Assembly (NCBI RefSeq): GCF_948329515.1
Contig: NZ_CAOJCN010000001.1
Location: 554,776 to 618,775, forward strand
DNA: 64,000 bases
Source of the DNA: Cohnella rhizoplanae
GTDB lineage: Bacteria; Bacillota; Bacilli; Paenibacillales; Paenibacillaceae
Direction of reading: 5' to 3'
The position numbers were made by a program, and so were the translations under genes. Positions 7,952 through 17,032 of the stretch are shown piece by piece. Positions within the stretch are counted from its first letter, which is position 1; each line of letters opens with the position of its first letter. The notes below the pieces were generated by a model that searched no databases, was not told the DNA's origin, and saw only the letters and a list, made by a program, of their open reading frames with translations.

Positions 7952-8899
7952 ATGGCCTATCCGCACGGGGAGCTCCTCCGGTCTCCCTCCGTATGGCAGC
8001 CTGTCTCCGCCGAGGAAGCTTGGCGGTTGAAACGGGAAATAGGTACGGGCGCTTCGTTCGTCGCAGGGGGCACGCTGCTGCGAACGCAGTGGGAAGCGGG
8101 CCTCGCCCCGTACCCCGCGCATATGATCGATCTGACCGGCGTCGCGGAATTGAGCGGCTGCGGGCCGGTAGACGAAGAAGACGGCGGCTGGCGGATCGGC
8201 GCGATTACGACGCTGGCGCAGTGCCGCAGCCACGCCGGACTCTTCGCCGCGTATCCGCTGATCATGGAAGCCGCGCGCACGATCGCGGCCCCCGCGGTGC
8301 GCAACCTGGCGACGATCGGCGGCAACGCGCTCTCCCGCACGGGCGACATGGCGACCGCGCTGCTCGCGCTGGATAGCGAGCTGCTCTGGCAGAACGATGC
8401 CGGCACGGTGCTTGAACCGCTGTCCGATTGGCTGGACCGGGAGCGCGCGGGCTTGAGCGGCGCGCCGGGCTTGCTGATCGCGATCTTATTGCCCGCCGCC
8501 TGTCGCATGCCGATAACGCCGAACGCAAGGCGCAGATGCGCTTTTCATAAAGTCGGCCGCCGGGAAGCCTTTATCCCGCCGGTCGTGAACGTGGCATTGA
8601 ACGTCGAGCTGGACGGAGACGGCGCTGTGGCGGACATCCGGATCTCCGCCGGCGGAGGGACCATGATCCCCGCGAGGCTCGCCGCGGCCGAAGCGCTGGT
8701 TCGGGGACGCTTGCCGGACGCTGCGCTGCTCGAAGAACTGCACGCGGTCGTCATGGGCGAATACGCGCCTATGCCGGATCCGCTTGTCGGCGAGGATTAC
8801 CGGCGGATGACCGCGGCCAATCTCGCCGCCGCCGCGCTCTGGCAGGCGAGCGGAGCCGGCGGCCGCGGACCTGGAGAGGGGGAAAAGCCATGCTGCTGA
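7952..8899 (+). CDS. Xanthine dehydrogenase FAD-binding subunit (PucC-like)
   Basis: Carries the FAD that passes electrons from the Fe-S clusters to NAD during xanthine to urate oxidation. The product is 315 aa with the two FAD-binding motifs of the CoxM family, FVAGGTLLRTQ (about 35-45) and NLATIGGNALSRTGD (about 120-135), and a C-terminal CO-dehydrogenase flavoprotein domain. The frame is open further upstream inside the permease gene, but ATG 7952 has the ribosome site GAAGGGGGAG at 7936-7945 and begins right after the permease stop. It overlaps the molybdenum-subunit gene by 10 bp. Confidence 0.92.
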   Translation: MAYPHGELLRSPSVWQPVSAEEAWRLKREIGTGASFVAGGTLLRTQWEAGLAPYPAHMIDLTGVAELSGCGPVDEEDGGWRIGAITTLAQCRSHAGLFAAYPLIMEAARTIAAPAVRNLATIGGNALSRTGDMATALLALDSELLWQNDAGTVLEPLSDWLDRERAGLSGAPGLLIAILLPAACRMPITPNARRRCAFHKVGRREAFIPPVVNVALNVELDGDGAVADIRISAGGGTMIPARLAAAEALVRGRLPDAALLEELHAVVMGEYAPMPDPLVGEDYRRMTAANLAAAALWQASGAGGRGPGEGEKPCC

Positions 8900-11166
8900 A
8901 CCGGGAAACGAGCGGCGGCCGCTGGCGCATCCGTCCCGACGGCACGGGCAAGGTGACGGGCAAGCTGGCGTACCTGACCGACCTGTCGCTGCCGAACATG
9001 CTGATCGGCCGCGTGCTCCGCAGTCCCCATCCGCATGCTTATATACGCCGAATAGACGTGTCCAAGGCGCTCGCGATGCCGGGCGTGCACGCGGCGCTGA
9101 CCGCGAAGGACGTGCCGGGGCTCAACCGCTTCGGCATCGCGCGTCCGGATTATCCCGTCTTCTGCGAGGACCGCGTCCGCTTCATCGGGGATGCCGTCGC
9201 CGCGGTCGGCGCCGAGACGGCGGAGCTGGCGGAGCTGGCGCTCGCGGCGATCGAGGTCGAATACGAGCCGCTGCCGGTCGTGGACGATCCGGAGCGCGCC
9301 ATCCTGGACGATGCGCCGCTGCTGTATCCCGAAGGCAATGTTTTTCACCGCAACGAATTCAAGTTCGGGGACATCGAAGCCGGATTCGCCGCGGCCGCGC
9401 ATATCGTCGAGGAGACTTATTCGACGCCCAGACAGATGCATACGTATATGGAAACCGAAGGCGGTCTATTCGTGCCCGGCGAGGACGGCAGGCTGACCGC
9501 CTATTCCCCGACGCAGCATGGCTTCATGGACCGGATGCAGCTGTCCCGCATCCTGGCTAAGCCGGAGGCGGAGATCCGCGTCGTCTCGAGCCCGATCGGC
9601 GGCTCGTTCGGCGGGAAGGACGAGCTGAACGTGCAGCCGTACGGCGCCTTGCTGGCGCTGGCGACCGGTCGTCCCGTGAAGCTGCACAACTCCAGGTGGG
9701 AGTCGGTCCGCGCCGGCCTCAAGCGGCATCCGATGAAGATTAGGATGAAAACGGGCGTGGACGCCGACGGGCGGCTCGTCGCGCACCGGGCGTACGTCGT
9801 CGCCGACAAGGGTCCGTATTCGACGCTGGGCGCCGAGGTGCTGAACTTCGCGACGGAGCACGTCGTCGGTCCCTACCGCTACGGGGCGGTCGACGTGGAC
9901 ACCGTATCGGCATACACGAACAACGGGATGTCCGGCGAATTCAGGGGCTTCGGCGGCAATCAGGCGATCTTCGCCCTGGAAGGGCAGCTCGATCGGCTCG
10001 CCGCGCTGCTCGGCATGGATCCTTGGGAGCTCCGGCGGCGCAACCTGCGGCAGGCGGAGGATCCGGGTCCGCTCGGCCAGCCGATCTCGGTGACGGGCGG
10101 CGCGGGCCAGGTGTGGGAGTCGCTCGCGGGGAGCGCGCTGTGGGGACGGAGAAGCGACCCGGCGCTGCGGTCTTCGTCGACCGCGCCGTGGCTCCTTTGC
10201 GGCATCGGCTCGGCATACGTGATGCACGGCGCGGGCCTGGGCGTCGGCATCCCCGACCCCGCGGGCGGCAGGCTCGAGCTGCGCGCCGACGGCAAGATCG
10301 AGGCGGCGTTCGGCTACGAGGAGTTCGGCCAAGGGCTGATCGCGTCGCTCACGCAGATGCTCGTCGAGATGTTCGGCTTCGCCGAGCGCGACATCGTCGT
10401 CACGATCGGCGATACGGACGTCGTCCCCGACAGCGGCTCCACGACGGCGTCGCGGGCGACGAGCATGATGTGGCAGTCGCTGAGGCGGATGCGCGGGCCG
10501 TTCGGCGGGAAGCTGCTTGAAGCGGCTTCCGTCGCGCTCGGCAAGCCGGCCGACGCGCTCGCGCTCGGCGAAGGCGGGATCCGCGCCGCGGAGAACGGCC
10601 GGCTGCTGATGAACTATGCGTCGCTGGCTGCGTCGCTGGCTGCGTCGTCGGCCCAGCCGATCCGGACGCAGACGCGCTTCAGCTATCCGACGTCGCCCGT
10701 CGACCGCGTCGGCGCGCACTACATGTATTCGTACGCCGCCGTCGCGGTGGAGGTCGAGGTGAACACGCTGACGGGGCGCGTCCGCGTGACCGATCAGTAC
10801 CATGCCGTCGCGGCCGGCCCCGTGATCAATCCCCAGGGCTATCTCGGTCAGATCGAAGGCGGCAGCAGCATGGCGCTCGGCTTCGCCCTGACGGAGGACG
10901 CCGTGATGGATGGCGGTCATTACGTGACCAAGAACCTGGATACCTATCTGGTGCCGACGATCGTCGAGCAGAGCGGCGGGGTGACGGTGGACGCGATCGA
11001 GGAGCTGCCCGAAGGCGACGAGCACGGCCCGCGGGGGATCGGCGAGCTCGGCTCGGTGGGACTGGCGCCCGCCATCGCGGAGGCCGTCTATCAGGCGACG
11101 GGCAAGCGGGTGAGCAAGCTGCCGATCGATCCGGCGCTGCTGCAGGAACGCTTTCGGTTTGATTAG
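8890..11166 (+). CDS. Xanthine dehydrogenase molybdenum-binding subunit (PucD-like)
   Basis: Catalytic subunit of 758 aa: it hydroxylates hypoxanthine/xanthine at the Mo-pterin centre. It contains the a/b hammerhead domain (GKVTGKLAYLTDLSLPN near residue 18), the cofactor-binding SPIGGSFGGKDE and GEFRGFGGNQ, and the C-terminal GIGELGSVG bearing the catalytic Glu. It starts inside the end of the FAD gene (GGAGAGGGGG ribosome site at 8873-8882). The subunit order FAD-Mo-FeS is the same as B. subtilis pucCDE. Confidence 0.94.
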   Translation: MLLNRETSGGRWRIRPDGTGKVTGKLAYLTDLSLPNMLIGRVLRSPHPHAYIRRIDVSKALAMPGVHAALTAKDVPGLNRFGIARPDYPVFCEDRVRFIGDAVAAVGAETAELAELALAAIEVEYEPLPVVDDPERAILDDAPLLYPEGNVFHRNEFKFGDIEAGFAAAAHIVEETYSTPRQMHTYMETEGGLFVPGEDGRLTAYSPTQHGFMDRMQLSRILAKPEAEIRVVSSPIGGSFGGKDELNVQPYGALLALATGRPVKLHNSRWESVRAGLKRHPMKIRMKTGVDADGRLVAHRAYVVADKGPYSTLGAEVLNFATEHVVGPYRYGAVDVDTVSAYTNNGMSGEFRGFGGNQAIFALEGQLDRLAALLGMDPWELRRRNLRQAEDPGPLGQPISVTGGAGQVWESLAGSALWGRRSDPALRSSSTAPWLLCGIGSAYVMHGAGLGVGIPDPAGGRLELRADGKIEAAFGYEEFGQGLIASLTQMLVEMFGFAERDIVVTIGDTDVVPDSGSTTASRATSMMWQSLRRMRGPFGGKLLEAASVALGKPADALALGEGGIRAAENGRLLMNYASLAASLAASSAQPIRTQTRFSYPTSPVDRVGAHYMYSYAAVAVEVEVNTLTGRVRVTDQYHAVAAGPVINPQGYLGQIEGGSSMALGFALTEDAVMDGGHYVTKNLDTYLVPTIVEQSGGVTVDAIEELPEGDEHGPRGIGELGSVGLAPAIAEAVYQATGKRVSKLPIDPALLQERFRFD
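10621..10644 (+). repeat. 12-bp tandem duplication inside the Mo-subunit gene
   Basis: TCGCTGGCTGCG occurs twice in tandem (10621-10632, 10633-10644), giving SLAASLAASS in the protein. It is in frame, lies between conserved blocks and probably does not disturb function. Confidence 0.75.
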
Positions 11167-11193
11167 GAGAATCGACGCGGGAGGCGAGGCGAC

Positions 11194-11700
11194 ATGATCG
11201 AGAAAACCTATTTATCCGCCGGCCGGTCCGCGCCCCTGCGCATTCGCGTGAACGGTCGCGAGACGGAACTGGACGTGCCGCCCTCCAAGCGGCTGCTGCA
11301 CGTGCTGAGGGACGACCTCGGACTCACCGGGACCAAGCGTTCATGCGAGATCGGACGCTGCGGGGCTTGCATGGTGCTGGTGGACGGAGAACCGGTCAAT
11401 TCGTGCCTCGCGATGGCGTACCAGTGCCAAAGCAAATCGGTCACGACGATCGAGGGCCTGTCGGAGGACGGCATGACGCTCGTTCAGCAGTGTTTTCTGG
11501 ACGAAGGCGGCTACCAGTGCGGCTACTGCACGCCTGGCATGATCGTCTCGGTCACCGCGCTGCTGGCGAACGACCCTTCGCCGGCCGACACTGACATCCA
11601 GGAGGCGCTATCGGGCAATCTGTGCAGGTGTACCGGTTACGGCGGCATTTTGCGGGCGGTCAAAAAGGCGATCGAGCTGAAGAGGGAGCAAACGGGATGA
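11194..11700 (+). CDS. Xanthine dehydrogenase [2Fe-2S] subunit (PucE-like)
   Basis: Small electron-transfer subunit (168 aa) with two [2Fe-2S] clusters. Plant-ferredoxin-type ligands are Cys51, Cys56, Cys59 and Cys71 (CEIGRCGAC...C). The second, helical cluster uses Cys109, Cys112, Cys144 and Cys146 (CGYC...CRC). All eight ligands are present. It follows the Mo subunit by 27 bp with GGGAGG as ribosome site, and its stop overlaps the start of the guanine deaminase gene (ATGA). Confidence 0.95.
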   Translation: MIEKTYLSAGRSAPLRIRVNGRETELDVPPSKRLLHVLRDDLGLTGTKRSCEIGRCGACMVLVDGEPVNSCLAMAYQCQSKSVTTIEGLSEDGMTLVQQCFLDEGGYQCGYCTPGMIVSVTALLANDPSPADTDIQEALSGNLCRCTGYGGILRAVKKAIELKREQTG

Positions 11701-12188
11701 ACGCGAACGAGAGAGAGCTGCATTTGTTTTACATCCGCAAAGCCGTCGAAGTGTCGCGCCGGGCGCGCGCGTCCGGCAATACGCCGTTCGGCTGCCTGCT
11801 CGTCGGACCCGAGGGCGAGGTGCTCATGGAGCAGGGCAATATCGAGATTACCGGGCGCGTATGCACGGGGCATGCCGAGACGTCGCTCATGCAGCGCGCG
11901 TCGGGCGAGTACGCCAAGGATTATCTGTGGAAATGCACCCTTTATTCGACCGCCGAGCCCTGCGCCATGTGCACCGGCTCTATATATTGGGGCCATGTCG
12001 GGCGCATCGTCTACGGTATCTCCGAGCGACGGCTGGCCGAGCTGACGGGCGACGACGAGCAGAACCTGACGCCCGACATGCCCTGCCGGGATATCCTGGC
12101 GCGCGGGCGCAAACCGATCGAGGTCGTCGGGCCGTTCCCGGAAATCGAGCAGGCGGTCGTCGCGGTGCACGAAGGCTACTGGACATGA
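11697..12188 (+). CDS. guaD: Guanine deaminase, cytidine-deaminase fold
   Basis: Converts guanine to xanthine, feeding the preceding xanthine dehydrogenase. The 163-residue protein has the zinc and proton-shuttle motif HAE (59-61) and PCAMC (Cys89, Cys92), as in B. subtilis GuaD. I take ATG 11697 because it overlaps the upstream stop as ATGA and the protein then has family length; the open frame upstream lies within the Fe-S gene. Another nucleoside deaminase activity cannot be excluded, but the operon favours guanine. Confidence 0.88.
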   Translation: MNANERELHLFYIRKAVEVSRRARASGNTPFGCLLVGPEGEVLMEQGNIEITGRVCTGHAETSLMQRASGEYAKDYLWKCTLYSTAEPCAMCTGSIYWGHVGRIVYGISERRLAELTGDDEQNLTPDMPCRDILARGRKPIEVVGPFPEIEQAVVAVHEGYWT

Positions 12189-12706
12189 GCGGCGCCGCGA
12201 AAGGAAAAATGTCGATAGCGGCCATAAACGGACTGGATCAAACGCATTTCGTCGCGGCGCTAGGCAGCGTGTTCGAGCATTCGCCCTGGGTGGCCGAAGC
12301 GGCATGGGAGGGGCGGCCGTATCCGACGGCCGCCGCGCTGCACGAGGCGATGATGGACGCGGTGCGGCGGTCGCCGCGCGAACGGCTCATCGCGTTTCTG
12401 AGGTCTCATCCGGATCTGGGCACTCGCCTCTCCGTCACGCCGTATTCGGCGTCGGAGCAGGCGTTAGCCGGTCTCGACCGGCTAACGCCGGAGGAATACG
12501 ACCTATTCTCCGCGCTGAACAAAACTTACGTGGACCGGTTCGGCTTCCCGTTCATTCTGGCGGTGAAGGGCAAGTTCAAGGACGAGATCCTGGAAGCGAT
12601 GCAGGCGCGCGTGAATAACGATCCGGAACTGGAGCTCGCGGAGGCGGTCGCGCAGATCGGACGCATCACCGGATTCAGACTCTACGGCCTGGTGGCGGAC
12701 GAATAG
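12185..12706 (+). CDS. uraD: OHCU decarboxylase
   Basis: Decarboxylates 2-oxo-4-hydroxy-4-carboxy-5-ureidoimidazoline to S-allantoin. The 173-residue protein has the catalytic-site motif HPDLG (His75) and the family ending RFGFPFILAVKGK. ATG 12185 overlaps the guaD stop (ATGA); a second in-frame ATG at 12209 behind AAGGA is an alternative start. Here it is a free-standing gene, whereas in B. subtilis the domain is fused to uricase in PucL; the uricase part is missing. The coding region contains a 13-bp perfect hairpin at 12460-12489. Confidence 0.92.
   Translation: MSGAAKGKMSIAAINGLDQTHFVAALGSVFEHSPWVAEAAWEGRPYPTAAALHEAMMDAVRRSPRERLIAFLRSHPDLGTRLSVTPYSASEQALAGLDRLTPEEYDLFSALNKTYVDRFGFPFILAVKGKFKDEILEAMQARVNNDPELELAEAVAQIGRITGFRLYGLVADE
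12460..12489 (+). repeat. 13-bp perfect palindrome within uraD
   Basis: Arms 12460-12472 and 12477-12489 are exact reverse complements around a CTCG tetraloop. The stretch uses TTA and CTA leucine codons, which are scarce in neighbouring genes. There is no T-run, so it is not a terminator. Confidence 0.8.
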
Positions 12707-12722
12707 AAGGGAGGCGGCGCCC

Positions 12723-13073
12723 ATGAGCGGCAAATTGACGACGCATGTGCTCGACACGTCGATCGGCAGGCCGGCCGCAGGCATGCGGGTGCAGCTGTTC
12801 GGCTTGGGCGAGGACCGGTCGGCGCGGACGCTGCTGGCTGAATCGTTCACCAACGAGGACGGGCGGCTGAACGGACCTTTGCTGGAGGGGGATGACTTGG
12901 CCGAAGGCACCTACGAGCTGCTGTTCGGCGTCGGAGATTATTTTCGCGGCAACGCGCACGCGTTTTTTCTGGACCAAGTGCCGATCCGCTTCGAGGTATC
13001 GGAGCCTTCGAGCCACTATCACGTGCCGCTGCTGGTCTCGCCGGGCGGGTACAGCACGTACCGGGGAAGCTGA
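12723..13073 (+). CDS. uraH: 5-hydroxyisourate hydrolase (transthyretin-like)
   Basis: Hydrolyses 5-hydroxyisourate, the unstable product of urate oxidation, to OHCU. At 116 aa it has the family's expected size, with N-terminal LTTHVLDTSIGRPA (His8), HYHVPLLVSP near the end and the diagnostic C-terminal tetrapeptide YRGS. GAAGGGAGG precedes the ATG. It follows uraD by 16 bp. Its presence shows that urate is oxidised to hydroxyisourate in this cell even though no urate-oxidising enzyme is encoded here. Confidence 0.95.
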   Translation: MSGKLTTHVLDTSIGRPAAGMRVQLFGLGEDRSARTLLAESFTNEDGRLNGPLLEGDDLAEGTYELLFGVGDYFRGNAHAFFLDQVPIRFEVSEPSSHYHVPLLVSPGGYSTYRGS

Positions 13074-13104
13074 GCGCCTTGGGCGGCGAACGGAGGGTTG
13101 CAGG

Positions 13105-14490
13105 ATGAAGGAAGGCTACGATCTCATCGTGAAAGGCGGGCTCGTCGTGCTGCCCGGCGAAACCGCGATATTGGATATCGGCATACGCGAAGGCCGGATC
13201 GCCGCATTGGGCGAGGATCTGCCCGCGGCTTCGGCCGTCCGGATCGTCGACGCGCTGGGGAAATGGGTGCTGCCCGGCATGGTGGATGCGCACGTGCATC
13301 TGAACGAGCCGGGCATGGGCCACTGGGAGGGCTTCGCGACCGGTACGGCGGCGCTGGCTGCCGGCGGGTGCACGACCTGTATCGATATGCCGCTGAACGG
13401 GCTCCCCCCGACCGTGAATGCCGCAGCGCTGTCGATGAAGGCCGATCGCGCCGCGGGCGTGGCGAATATCGATTATGCGTTCTGGGGCGGGCTCGTGCCG
13501 GACAACGCGGGCGACCTGCAGCCGCTGCACGAGGCGGGAGTCGCGGCGTTCAAGGCGTTTCTGTCGGATCCGGGCGGCGAGGCGGAGAATCGGTTCCGCG
13601 AAGTCGACGACGTGACGCTGCTGTCGGGGATGCGTACGCTCGCTTCGTTCGGCGGGCTGCTCGGGCTCCATGCGGAGAGCGACGCGATCACGGCGCGTCT
13701 CGCGGCGATCGCAGCCGCCGAGGGCCGGACGGACGCGGCCGGCTTTATCGCTTCCCGGCCGGTCGTCGCCGAGCTCGAAGCGGTGAGCCGGGCGCTGCTG
13801 TTCGCGCGCGAGACGGACTGCCGCCTCCACTTCGTGCATGTCAGCAGCCCGGAGGCGGTCGAGCTGATCGGCCTGGCCAAGCGCGAAGGGATCGACGTCA
13901 CGGCGGAGACCTGCCCGCACTATCTGACGCTGACGGATCAGGACATGGCGCGCATCGGACCTGCGGCCAAATGCGCGCCGCCGATGCGCGACGGCGCTAG
14001 CCGCGAGCGTCTCTGGGCGCAGGTCGCGGGCGGCATGATCGACATGATCGCCTCGGATCATTCGCCCTCGCCCGAAGCGTGGAAGTCGCTCGAGGGCCGC
14101 ACGTTCATGGACGCCTGGGGCGGCATCGCCGGCGCGCAGAGCAGCCTCGAGCTGATGCTGGGCGAAGGGGCGGTGAAGCGCGGCATCCCGCTGCCCGTCA
14201 TCGCGAGGCTGCTGGCAGACGGACCGGCGAGGCGCTTTGGCCTGGACGGCCGCAAGGGCCGGATCGCGATCGGTCTCGACGCCGACTTCGCGATCGTCGA
14301 CCCCGAGGCCTCGTACACGCTCAGGCGAGAGGATCTCTATCAGCGCCACCGACACAGCCCCTATATCGGCAGGACGTTCTCCTGCAGGGTCGTCGGCACG
14401 TATTTGCGCGGAGAGTTGGTGTATTCGCTGAACGAAGGCATCGTACGGGCCGGCGGCGGCGAGCCTTTAATCCCGAAGAAGAGAGGGTGA
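13105..14490 (+). CDS. allB: Allantoinase
   Basis: Opens the hydantoin ring of allantoin to give allantoate. It is a dinuclear metal enzyme of the cyclic amidohydrolase family (461 aa). Visible ligands are DAHVH (His63, His65), the Lys in AAFKAFLSD that is normally carboxylated, GLHAES, HFVHVSS and the Asp of ASDHSP. ATG 13105 has AGGG/CAGG upstream; the frame remains open further 5' inside uraH but without family similarity. It is equivalent to B. subtilis pucH. Confidence 0.94.
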   Translation: MKEGYDLIVKGGLVVLPGETAILDIGIREGRIAALGEDLPAASAVRIVDALGKWVLPGMVDAHVHLNEPGMGHWEGFATGTAALAAGGCTTCIDMPLNGLPPTVNAAALSMKADRAAGVANIDYAFWGGLVPDNAGDLQPLHEAGVAAFKAFLSDPGGEAENRFREVDDVTLLSGMRTLASFGGLLGLHAESDAITARLAAIAAAEGRTDAAGFIASRPVVAELEAVSRALLFARETDCRLHFVHVSSPEAVELIGLAKREGIDVTAETCPHYLTLTDQDMARIGPAAKCAPPMRDGASRERLWAQVAGGMIDMIASDHSPSPEAWKSLEGRTFMDAWGGIAGAQSSLELMLGEGAVKRGIPLPVIARLLADGPARRFGLDGRKGRIAIGLDADFAIVDPEASYTLRREDLYQRHRHSPYIGRTFSCRVVGTYLRGELVYSLNEGIVRAGGGEPLIPKKRG

Positions 14491-14494
14491 GAGC

Positions 14495-15751
14495 ATGAGC
14501 CTGTCCGAGATTCCGATCGACGTCCTGAAGGACGAGATCGCGGCGCTGCTGGTAGAGATGTCCGCGCACACCGACGAGCCGGAGGAACCGGGCGTCACGC
14601 GCCTGCTGTACTCCGCATCCTGGCTCAGCGCCCAGGCGGCGCTGGCCGCGCGGATGGTGGAGGCGGGCCTGGAGGTCCGCTACGACAACGTAGGCAATCT
14701 GTATGGCCGGATCGGCGGGACGCGCGGCGGCGAAGCCGCCGTGCTGACGGGCTCCCATATCGATACGGTGCGGCATGCGGGGCAGTACGACGGCGCCTAC
14801 GGCATCGCGGCCGGCATCGCGGCGCTCGGCTATTTAAAGCGGACCTTCGGCAGGCCTGTCCGACCGCTCGAGGTCGTCTCCTTCTGCGAGGAAGAGGGGA
14901 GCCGCTTCCCGATCGCTTATTGGGGCTCCGGCAACGCGACTGGCATCTACGACTGGCGGCAGGCCGGCGCTTACAAGGACGAAGACGGCGTCTCCCTCGA
15001 GGAGGCGATGCGGGCCGCCGGGTTCGGGAGAGCGGACGGTCCGGACTGCCGGCTGGCGCCGCTCGCGGGCTTCGTGGAGCTGCATATCGAACAGGGACTC
15101 GTGCTCGAGCACCGCAACCGGCGCATCGGCATCGTCGAGACGATCGCCGGCCAGCGCAGGTACGCGCTGGCGATCGGCGGCGCCGCCAACCATGCGGGCA
15201 CGACGCCGATGACGCTGCGGCAGGACGCGCTCGCGGGCGCCGCGGAGATGGCGCTCAAGCTGGAGTCGCTCGCCTCCTCCTGGGGGGAGCCGCTCGTCGC
15301 CACCGTCGGCAAGATCGAGGCGAGCCCGAATACGCCCAACGTCATCCCGGGGTTCGTCGAGATGACGCTCGATATCCGCCACTCGGACGAATGGAGCCTG
15401 TCGGCTTTCTCCGACCTCGTATTGAACGAAATTCAACGGATCGCGGACCGGCGCCGGCTGCGGCTCGGCGTGACGCCCTGGCTGGCGACCAAGCCGGTCC
15501 CGATGAGCGAGCGGCTGACCGCCCGCGTGGAGGCGGCCTGCGCGGGGCTGTCGCTGTCCTATCAGCGCATGGTCAGCGGCGCCGGGCATGACGCGCAGCT
15601 CCTGGCGCCGGTCTGTCCGACGACGATGATCTTCGTCCCGAGCCGCGCCGGCGTCAGCCATTCGCCCGACGAATACACGACGCCCGAGCAGCTGGCCGAA
15701 GGGGCGGCCGTCCTCGTCTCCGTATTGTACGATTTGGCTTACAAGGAGTAG
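14495..15751 (+). CDS. allC: Allantoate amidohydrolase
   Basis: Releases CO2 and ammonia from allantoate to give ureidoglycine. It is a M20-type dizinc hydrolase (418 aa) of the hydantoinase/carbamoylase family. Ligand motifs are GSHIDTV (His88), GQYDGAYG (Asp99), EEEGSRF (about 131), ELHIEQG and the late GVSHSPDE. It begins 4 bp after the allantoinase stop with GAGAGGG as ribosome site. It is equivalent to B. subtilis pucF. A related N-carbamoyl-amino-acid hydrolase is the alternative, but the context favours allantoate. Confidence 0.92.
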   Translation: MSLSEIPIDVLKDEIAALLVEMSAHTDEPEEPGVTRLLYSASWLSAQAALAARMVEAGLEVRYDNVGNLYGRIGGTRGGEAAVLTGSHIDTVRHAGQYDGAYGIAAGIAALGYLKRTFGRPVRPLEVVSFCEEEGSRFPIAYWGSGNATGIYDWRQAGAYKDEDGVSLEEAMRAAGFGRADGPDCRLAPLAGFVELHIEQGLVLEHRNRRIGIVETIAGQRRYALAIGGAANHAGTTPMTLRQDALAGAAEMALKLESLASSWGEPLVATVGKIEASPNTPNVIPGFVEMTLDIRHSDEWSLSAFSDLVLNEIQRIADRRRLRLGVTPWLATKPVPMSERLTARVEAACAGLSLSYQRMVSGAGHDAQLLAPVCPTTMIFVPSRAGVSHSPDEYTTPEQLAEGAAVLVSVLYDLAYKE

Positions 15752-15756
15752 ATGTG

Positions 15757-17007
15757 ATGAGCGCATTCGCCGAGCTGTCCCCGTCGCCGCGCACGATTAT
15801 GACGCCGGGCCCCGTCGAGGTCGATCCGCGCGTGCTGCGCGCGCTGTCGTACCCGATCCTGGGTCAGTTCGACCCCGAATTCACCGCGTTGATGAACGAC
15901 ACGATGGAAATGCTGCGGCTCGTATTCCGTACGAACAACCGGTGGGCGTACCCGGTCGACGGCACGTCCCGCTCGGGCATCGAGGCGGTGCTGACGAGCC
16001 TGGTCGAGCCCGGCGACAAGGTGCTGGTGCCGATCTACGGGCGGTTCGGCCATCTGCTGCACGAGATCGCGGAGCGGTGCGGCGCCGAGGTCGCGACCCT
16101 GGAGCAAGAATGGGGCCGCGTGTTCGATCCGGCCGATATCGCGGACGCGATCCGGCGGGAGCGGCCGCAGCTCGTCGCCGTCGTGCACGGCGAGACGTCG
16201 ACGGGCCGCGTGCAGCCGCTGGACGGCATCGGCGCCGCGTGCCGCGAGGCGGACGCGCTGCTCGTCGTCGACGCGGTCGCGACGCTCGGCGGCGTGCCCG
16301 TGGAGACGGACGACTGGCTGCTCGACGCCGTCGTCGGCGGCACGCAGAAGTGCCTGTCCGTGCCCTCGGGCATGGCGCCGATCACCTACAACGCGCGCGC
16401 CGAAGCGAAGGTGCTCGCCCGCAAGCGCGTGGAGCGGGGGCTTCGCGTCCCGGGCATGGCGCATGCCGAGCCGGCGGAGGGACGCCGTATGATCCAGAGC
16501 AACTATCTGGATCTCGCCCAGCTGCAGGATTACTGGAGCCCGGCGCGGCTGAATCACCACACGGAGATGACCAGCATGCTGTACGGGCTGCGCGAAGGGC
16601 TCCGGATCGCGCTGCAGGAGGGGCTGGAACCGCGCTGGGCGCGGCACCGGCATCACGAGACCGCGCTCGTCGCGGGGCTGTCGGCGATGGGCATGCAGCT
16701 GTACGGCGATCCTGCGTGCAAAATGTCGGTGGTCACCTGCGTGGAGATCCCCGAAGGGATCGACGGCGAATCCGTGCGCGCGATGCTGCTGTCGATGTTC
16801 GGCATCGAGATCGCCAGCTCCTTCGGTCCGCTCAAGGGCCGGATCTGGCGCATCGGCACGATGGGCTACAGCTGCCGCCGGGATAATGTGCTGCGCCTGC
16901 TCGGCGCGTTCGAGGCCGTGCTCGCGCGGCATGGCGCGCAAGTCAGGGCAGGCGCGGCGCTTCAGGCGGCGCTGGACGTGTACGAGGCTGCGGCGACGGC
17001 AATTTGA
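15757..17007 (+). CDS. pucG: Ureidoglycine-glyoxylate aminotransferase (PucG-like)
   Basis: PLP enzyme of class V (416 aa), predicted to transfer the amino group of S-ureidoglycine to glyoxylate, making oxalurate and glycine. Features are MTPGPVEVDPRVL, the DGTSRSG loop, VHGETSTG and PLP-lysine Lys198 in GGTQKCLSVPSG. I prefer ATG 15757 over the adjacent GTG 15754 because AAGGAG at 15743-15748 is then 8 nt away. It is the last gene of the operon. Serine/alanine-glyoxylate aminotransferase is the family alternative; the ureide genes around it decide the call. Confidence 0.9.
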   Translation: MSAFAELSPSPRTIMTPGPVEVDPRVLRALSYPILGQFDPEFTALMNDTMEMLRLVFRTNNRWAYPVDGTSRSGIEAVLTSLVEPGDKVLVPIYGRFGHLLHEIAERCGAEVATLEQEWGRVFDPADIADAIRRERPQLVAVVHGETSTGRVQPLDGIGAACREADALLVVDAVATLGGVPVETDDWLLDAVVGGTQKCLSVPSGMAPITYNARAEAKVLARKRVERGLRVPGMAHAEPAEGRRMIQSNYLDLAQLQDYWSPARLNHHTEMTSMLYGLREGLRIALQEGLEPRWARHRHHETALVAGLSAMGMQLYGDPACKMSVVTCVEIPEGIDGESVRAMLLSMFGIEIASSFGPLKGRIWRIGTMGYSCRRDNVLRLLGAFEAVLARHGAQVRAGAALQAALDVYEAAATAI

Positions 17008-17032
17008 GCGCGGCTGCGTGCGATAGGAATCC

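Noticed and set aside
9466..11025. 519-codon minus-strand open frame opposite the Mo subunit
   Set aside because: Shadow of a well-supported xanthine dehydrogenase gene; composition and lack of motifs indicate no protein.
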